Assembly (NCBI GenBank): GCA_900617975.1
Contig: UZAE01000004.1
Coordinates: forward strand, 1 to 64,000
DNA: 64,000 nt
Direction of reading: 5' to 3'
Source of the DNA: Rodentolepis nana
Taxonomy: Eukaryota; Platyhelminthes; Cestoda; Cyclophyllidea; Hymenolepididae
Position numbers and translations under genes: made by a program. Below are positions 60,301 to 64,000 of this stretch, piece by piece (position 1 is the stretch's first letter; each line of letters starts with the position of its first letter). A model generated the notes under the pieces. It worked only from the letters and a program-made list of their open reading frames with translations, did no database searches and was not told the DNA's origin.

Positions 60301-61608
60301 CTGTTGCTCTATCATTGCCACTTTAACGAATGTCGAGGGTGTGGTACCAGCAAAAGTTTTTTTTGCATCTTGATCATTACTTGGTGGTTAGAGACTAGTA
60401 AGCATGAGCACATAACGGAACAGGGAATATGGAAGCGAAAAAAAGATCGAGTAAAAACAGCACAGTCAGACCACTAAGCAGGCTCTGCATTATTGGGATT
60501 CCGCATTTATCTGACTTTTCTTAGTTTATTGGATCATTTTCTAAATTCTAGAATTTGATCTTGAAGTTCTCCTTGGTGGGCTACTGGTTGCGGTGTTCAG
60601 AACTATTTGAGTGGTGCAATACACGAAGAAGGCTAATCATTCTATCGTTTTGCATGTCAGAGGCCGAAGCAGCCATTTGAAATTTGGTCATGCCTTATAT
60701 GATGATGATTTTAATAAAATATTTAATTTTGGTTTTTTTTTTCAGAACACCAAGAGATAGATATCTTAAGTTGGATTTCACTCAATAATCCAACTCTTCC
60801 AAGGTCTGTTGGACTGAAGCTGTTGAGATCCATTGCTGCAATTACCACCCAGTTCGCAGCATTTAAGGAATTCTTTTACATACACAGTGAAATCGGCTTA
60901 CGACTTTATGAGGTACTCCCGTTTTCTCTTACCACAATATAATCAGAAAAGGAAGATATTGGATCACCTCTCTCTCTAACGGTTTTACTTATAGATTATG
61001 GAGTCCACTGCGGAGAATATAGGCATTCCCAATTCGATCGCATTCAAGAAATATGAAGAAACTCTCTGCCAAGCCCTAGATGCTCTTCGTGATTTAGTAA
61101 GACTCAACTTCTTTTTAAGTTTCCAGTTTGGCGCACAACAAGGAGAAGGTTTATTTTACACGTTGCCCTGCTCTTTCTAATTGATCAACTTTGCCATTGT
61201 TGATGGAGTTTATTTAAATTTTAATTCTTGCTTGGAATTATCGTTAATTAAAGGTTGACAGTCACAAATTTGTTTAATTGGCTATTCTGATTAATATTTT
61301 GTATAATTTCTTGATGTACAAATTTAAACACGGCTTGACGATTTGATAAAGATACAAACTCGCATAACTAAATGCACACCAAGTCACTATACATGACTAA
61401 AGAGATGCCAAATTTCGAGGCAGTCATAAAAATGTGCGAGGATAACCTCGAGAATTATGCCATAAGTCTACTACAGCAACTTTTTCTTTTCTAGCATAAA
61501 AGTTCCACTGGAATTGTTGATCCTGATCCTCAGACTTCACTGTCACCAGGAAGTTACATGGCCAATGTTTCCAGTCAATCGCCGCGTAGTTCCACTTCAG
61601 AAGATTAA
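47515..61608 (+). CDS. USP9X: USP9X/FAF-type ubiquitin carboxyl-terminal hydrolase
   Basis: Large cysteine deubiquitinase that removes ubiquitin from many substrates and, in other animals, acts in polarity, endocytosis and signalling. Thirty-four phase-consistent exons total 8,526 nt, about 2,841 residues, somewhat longer than the roughly 2,570 of vertebrate USP9X. ATG at 47515 opens a polar N-terminus before DFPTNDLKILSKCVKAISWT, the start of family similarity. Order: long helical N-terminal region, ubiquitin-like segment, serine-rich insert, second helical region, USP catalytic domain with zinc ribbon, helical C-terminal region. The TAA is at 61606-61608 after PRSSTSED. Most introns are 35-90 bp; three are larger (53482-54400, 56800-57417, 60035-60745). 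The family assignment is very secure; a few exon edges could shift by several bases. Confidence 0.93.
51268..53481 (+). other. USP9X: USP9X ubiquitin-like segment and serine-rich insert, exons 12-16
   Basis: Exons 51268-51660, 51739-52411, 52445-52534, 52606-52905 and 53280-53481. STLLVTVKFEAIVE followed by YIESHANETLYNLRRRIL matches the UBL of USP9X, where it modulates catalysis. A Ser/Glu-rich insert (SEFSSSSSPGNCSSP, then acidic) follows. In exon 52606-52905 reading continues through a potential GTAATG donor at 52768 without a stop. Confidence 0.8.
53482..54400 (+). other. USP9X intron with TA microsatellites
   Basis: 919 bp intron with two (TA)n runs, 53924-53954 and 54307-54347. The second ends about 53 nt before the acceptor of exon 54401-54909. 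Nothing else was recognised. Confidence 0.8.
54401..55663 (+). other. USP9X: USP9X second helical region, exons 17-20
   Basis: Exons 54401-54909, 54980-55123, 55164-55334 and 55411-55663, all phase-matched. They encode a helical segment directly N-terminal to the catalytic domain, including GLKPAALQTFFYVGQWDTNL and SCAFSLLGHLMLHSPALFVP. Similarity to the family is weak here, and the assignment rests on position and on the continuous frame into the catalytic exon. Confidence 0.7.
55735..58284 (+). other. USP9X: USP9X catalytic domain (USP/C19), exons 21-26
   Basis: Exons 55735-56003, 56421-56548, 56626-56799, 57418-57645, 57717-58017 and 58086-58284. The Cys box is GLRNPGSLCYMNAVLQQ with the nucleophile codon at 55866-55868 and the oxyanion-hole Asn just upstream. 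EQHDAQEFFSCFVDTIDEAL follows; a CxxC (CFRC) and a second CxxC (CEKC) form the zinc ribbon. The His box is VVVHSGKATGGHYFSYI with His at 57943-57945, and NDSKV supplies the acidic residue. YWSAYMLFYER closes the domain. All catalytic residues are present, so activity is expected. Confidence 0.93.
56800..57417 (+). other. USP9X intron inside the zinc-ribbon loop
   Basis: 618 bp intron between CFRCHQ-V and YSREESF, phase 2, GTATGC donor. Nothing else was recognised. Confidence 0.7.
60035..60745 (+). other. USP9X intron 31
   Basis: 711 bp intron with a GTATGT donor and a long T-rich acceptor; nothing else recognised. Confidence 0.7.
61097..61494 (+). other. USP9X last intron
   Basis: 398 bp intron, GTAAGA donor and TTTCTAG acceptor; nothing else recognised. 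Confidence 0.7.
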
Positions 61609-64000
61609 CCTCTCTTCAGGTGTTGATATGTTGAGGTTCGACATTCCACCTTGATGCTTTCGTCACGCCTTCCGCCGAATCATTAGTTTTTCCCTAATAT
61701 TCTCTCTGTATTTTTCTACTTTTGACGCAGTCTTTCCTCTTCTATTTTTAAGCGCTCTCTTTCCGCTATTAATTTGTGGTGCTGGTTTTTGCCAGACCTT
61801 ACCACCTTGGCGGGGGGGATATATTCTCCTCCTCGCTTTTTCGTTGCTTCACTTGTTGATCCCCCTTGTTTCGCCCAAACTGGCATATTTTGACCTTTTT
61901 CCATTCTCCAATTTCATGCTTTTGTTTTATTAAAAATTGACTTCTGAATACAGATATTGATAACATTTCCAATTTAATTTGTCTCACACTCAGTGGCGTG
62001 ATCTTTCAACACTTGGGGCTTATGGCTTCATTGCAACAAATACAAGTTCGTGAATTACTGTCGATCGACGCAATATATCATATGAAGATGGGGTAATTAG
62101 AATAACTGATAATTGATATGGTCACTAACTTACTGCGTGAAAGTTGGGTCATGCATAAAGTTGTCATATATTGTCGGTACGAGAAGAAAGGAAGGTAGGT
62201 GGCATTCAATTTCACAATTTCATTTTCCATAAGAATGAGGACTTTCGATTCCTTCGGTGTCTAAAAAATTGAACAGGTACATTGGAACGGAAGCTGTCAG
62301 ACTAAACAGACCACTCCAGGACCACCGATTGTGTAGCAGACACTAGACGAAATGTTATCTTTGCTATAGATAAGTGCAGTCAGTCTCTATCAGAGCCCAA
62401 AATCAGGGAAGTGTAAACACAAGGCGTGTAAGGTGCCAAGTTTTTCTTTATATGTGTGGGAGGCAGCTGCCAACATGGTAGGTCTTTCAATACAATCAAT
62501 GCTTCTTGAGTGCACGGGATTTCTTTGTGTTCAGACTTGTTAGCATTGTGCATTTCCTGACACTGAGGAAAACATTCTAAAGCATGGTGTCTTTTATGGG
62601 ACTTGAAAAATCCGGGAAGTGAATGATGAAGTGTCCCTCTAACCATTATGCCAAAAAGGATATTTGTTAATTATTTACAACATCTGTTCTTAGGTTCCAT
62701 TGGACCGATTAAAATATAATTTGCTTCTTAAATCTGCACAGTGTATTCAAAATTTATTCTCAATCTAAGAAACGAAATGGCATTCTTTTTCATAATCTAT
62801 TATTTACTGAATTTAGACGAAGCTAGGATGTTTCACCAGGTAGCCTGAAAAGGACAATGCTGTAGATATTGATCAGTTTGTGGGAAATAGCAAACCCTCG
62901 TTATTTATAGTAGATTTATTTATGCCAGATGGCAGGCACTTTAGTTGAGTTCGGGTTTTACAGAGGGGAGGGAGCAGAAGAATGTTTCACAGATACTAAG
63001 GAGATAGGCACATAGGTAGTGAAAAAGATAAGGGAAGTACTGTGGTGATTTGAAGTCAACTGTTTGTTTAAGCGTGTTTTGGCAATATGAGTGTACTTTG
63101 CCCAAGGTGCCCCACGTGGAGGTAAGTCTAGCACACACCCCATTTTACATATTATAAAATCCTGAAAATACTTCCTCAAACAAAACATCAACTGTTATTG
63201 AGCTAAGACCTCGAAGAAGCTTTAAGCATATGGCAATTGACAGACGTATGACGTGAACACGTTTATTGGCAGACTGTCTCTGCCACAGAGCTTAGTCACT
63301 AAAGTGCAATTAAGACTCTGTTAAACGCTGCAGCGAGTGAGAGGTCTCTGGACTCATGACTACACCTGCACGGCCCCTACTTCGAGCCTTCTTCTTACTT
63401 AGAAGTTACCGGGTTTTATTAATAAAGGGGTATTTTTAGTGTCTCCAAACAACCTCAAATTAGCCATACTTAAATGACTTCAACAATACAAAATTGCACA
63501 GCAACGATTCCCGCTTATCAACATTTTTAAATGAAACTTTATAGTAAGGCCATTTTTGCCATCTTTTGGTGCTAAGTGATGCATACCCCAGCCTGGATCA
63601 TTTACATGGAGACGTAATGTTAAGCAAGCTGGTAGGGTTTTTATGATTATTATTTATTTCATCTTGATGTAGATCAATCGTACCGTATAGGAATAACGAG
63701 TAAAAAGGACAGAATTAGCACCCAAAAACTAGGCAATTAAATTGAGTAAAAATTGTACATGACAGAGTCCTCTTCAAGGCTCAATATAGATAGACCATTT
63801 TGCGTCGATCTGAATATATTTTTTATTCAGCAATCCCGAGCTATTCAATACATATTTGATAATTCATGTGATAATAGCTTTTTATCATTTCGGTTGCATT
63901 TAATTAGGCGAATCCTATCAATCATTTGATACCCCCCATCAAAGTTAATTCCAAATAACTGGGAAAATCTCCATTGTGGGTTTTTATATTATTGTTTTCA
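61609..64000. other. Downstream of USP9X
   Basis: Contains the USP9X 3' UTR (end not determinable) and repeat copy E. A minus-strand frame at 61716-61904 with a basic/acidic helix-like composition (AERERLKIEEERLRQK) is noted; it lies just after the USP9X stop and could be chance. A TTCGAGCC-containing segment at 63286-63390 weakly recalls a tRNA-derived repeat. No gene is supported. Confidence 0.5.
62914..63140 (-). repeat. Dispersed repeat copy E
   Basis: Read on + it begins ATTTATTTATGCCAGATGGC and ends CCCCACGTGGAGGTAAGTCT then AGCACACACCC, matching copies A and B. The central part is shortened relative to copy C. The CACGTG core and GGTAAGT block are intact. Confidence 0.8.

Larger units (their letters stand above)
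58353..61608 (+). other. USP9X: USP9X C-terminal helical region, exons 27-34
   Basis: Exons 58353-58489, 58561-58661, 58735-58867, 58949-59770, 59848-60034, 60746-60912, 60995-61096 and 61495-61608. Similarity to USP9X is clear at the beginning (VEYFNKKALTSHSFKTFMYG and LANLVFHYCFELHFKEPGFE) and weaker later. The last exon encodes a Ser/Pro-rich tail ending in SSTSED. The large exon 58949-59770 could contain an unspliced short intron, but its frame is open throughout. Confidence 0.8.

Noticed and set aside
63286..63390. Segment with CTTCGAGCC resembling a tRNA-derived repeat
   Set aside because: Only one box is plausible, and no second copy was seen in the window.

Overview
This is a eukaryotic nuclear window: AT-rich, with intron-split genes. 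Four protein genes can be read through by joining exons at GT/AG sites with matching phase. The protein sequences, the many short (about 35-90 bp) introns mixed with kilobase introns, and the low GC content suggest a parasitic flatworm, most likely a tapeworm. That assignment is an inference; no species-diagnostic marker was found.

Layout. (1) About 990-6711, + strand: the C-terminal two thirds of a lethal giant larvae (LLGL) polarity protein; its 5' exons lie left of the window or were not found. (2) 10493-33236, - strand: a focal adhesion kinase (FAK/PTK2 family) gene with FERM, tyrosine kinase and FAT domains over at least 17 exons and 23 kb; its first exon(s) were not found. (3) 40836-44572, + strand: a complete six-exon WDR18/Ipi3 gene (ribosome biogenesis). 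(4) 47515-61608, + strand: a complete USP9X/FAF-type deubiquitinase of about 34 exons and about 2,841 residues with an intact Cys/His catalytic domain. LLGL and FAK are convergent, FAK and WDR18 are divergent with about 7.6 kb between them, and WDR18 and USP9X are in tandem.

Between and inside these genes are a dispersed ~240-310 bp repeat in five copies (three inside FAK introns) with a conserved CACGTG/GGTAAGT block and an AT-rich tail, a tRNA-like/hairpin-rich SINE candidate, decayed Ty3/gypsy-like remnants, TA microsatellites and a G-quadruplex-type purine tract beside the FAK catalytic-loop exon.

Functionally, LLGL (cell polarity), FAK (integrin/adhesion signalling) and USP9X (deubiquitination) are linked to epithelial polarity and adhesion in other animals, but nothing in the sequence shows that they are co-regulated here. 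The most unusual gene feature is the compact FAK: its kinase-to-FAT linker is about 65-70 residues instead of the more than 200 in vertebrates, and the Grb2-type YxN site at the start of FAT is missing.
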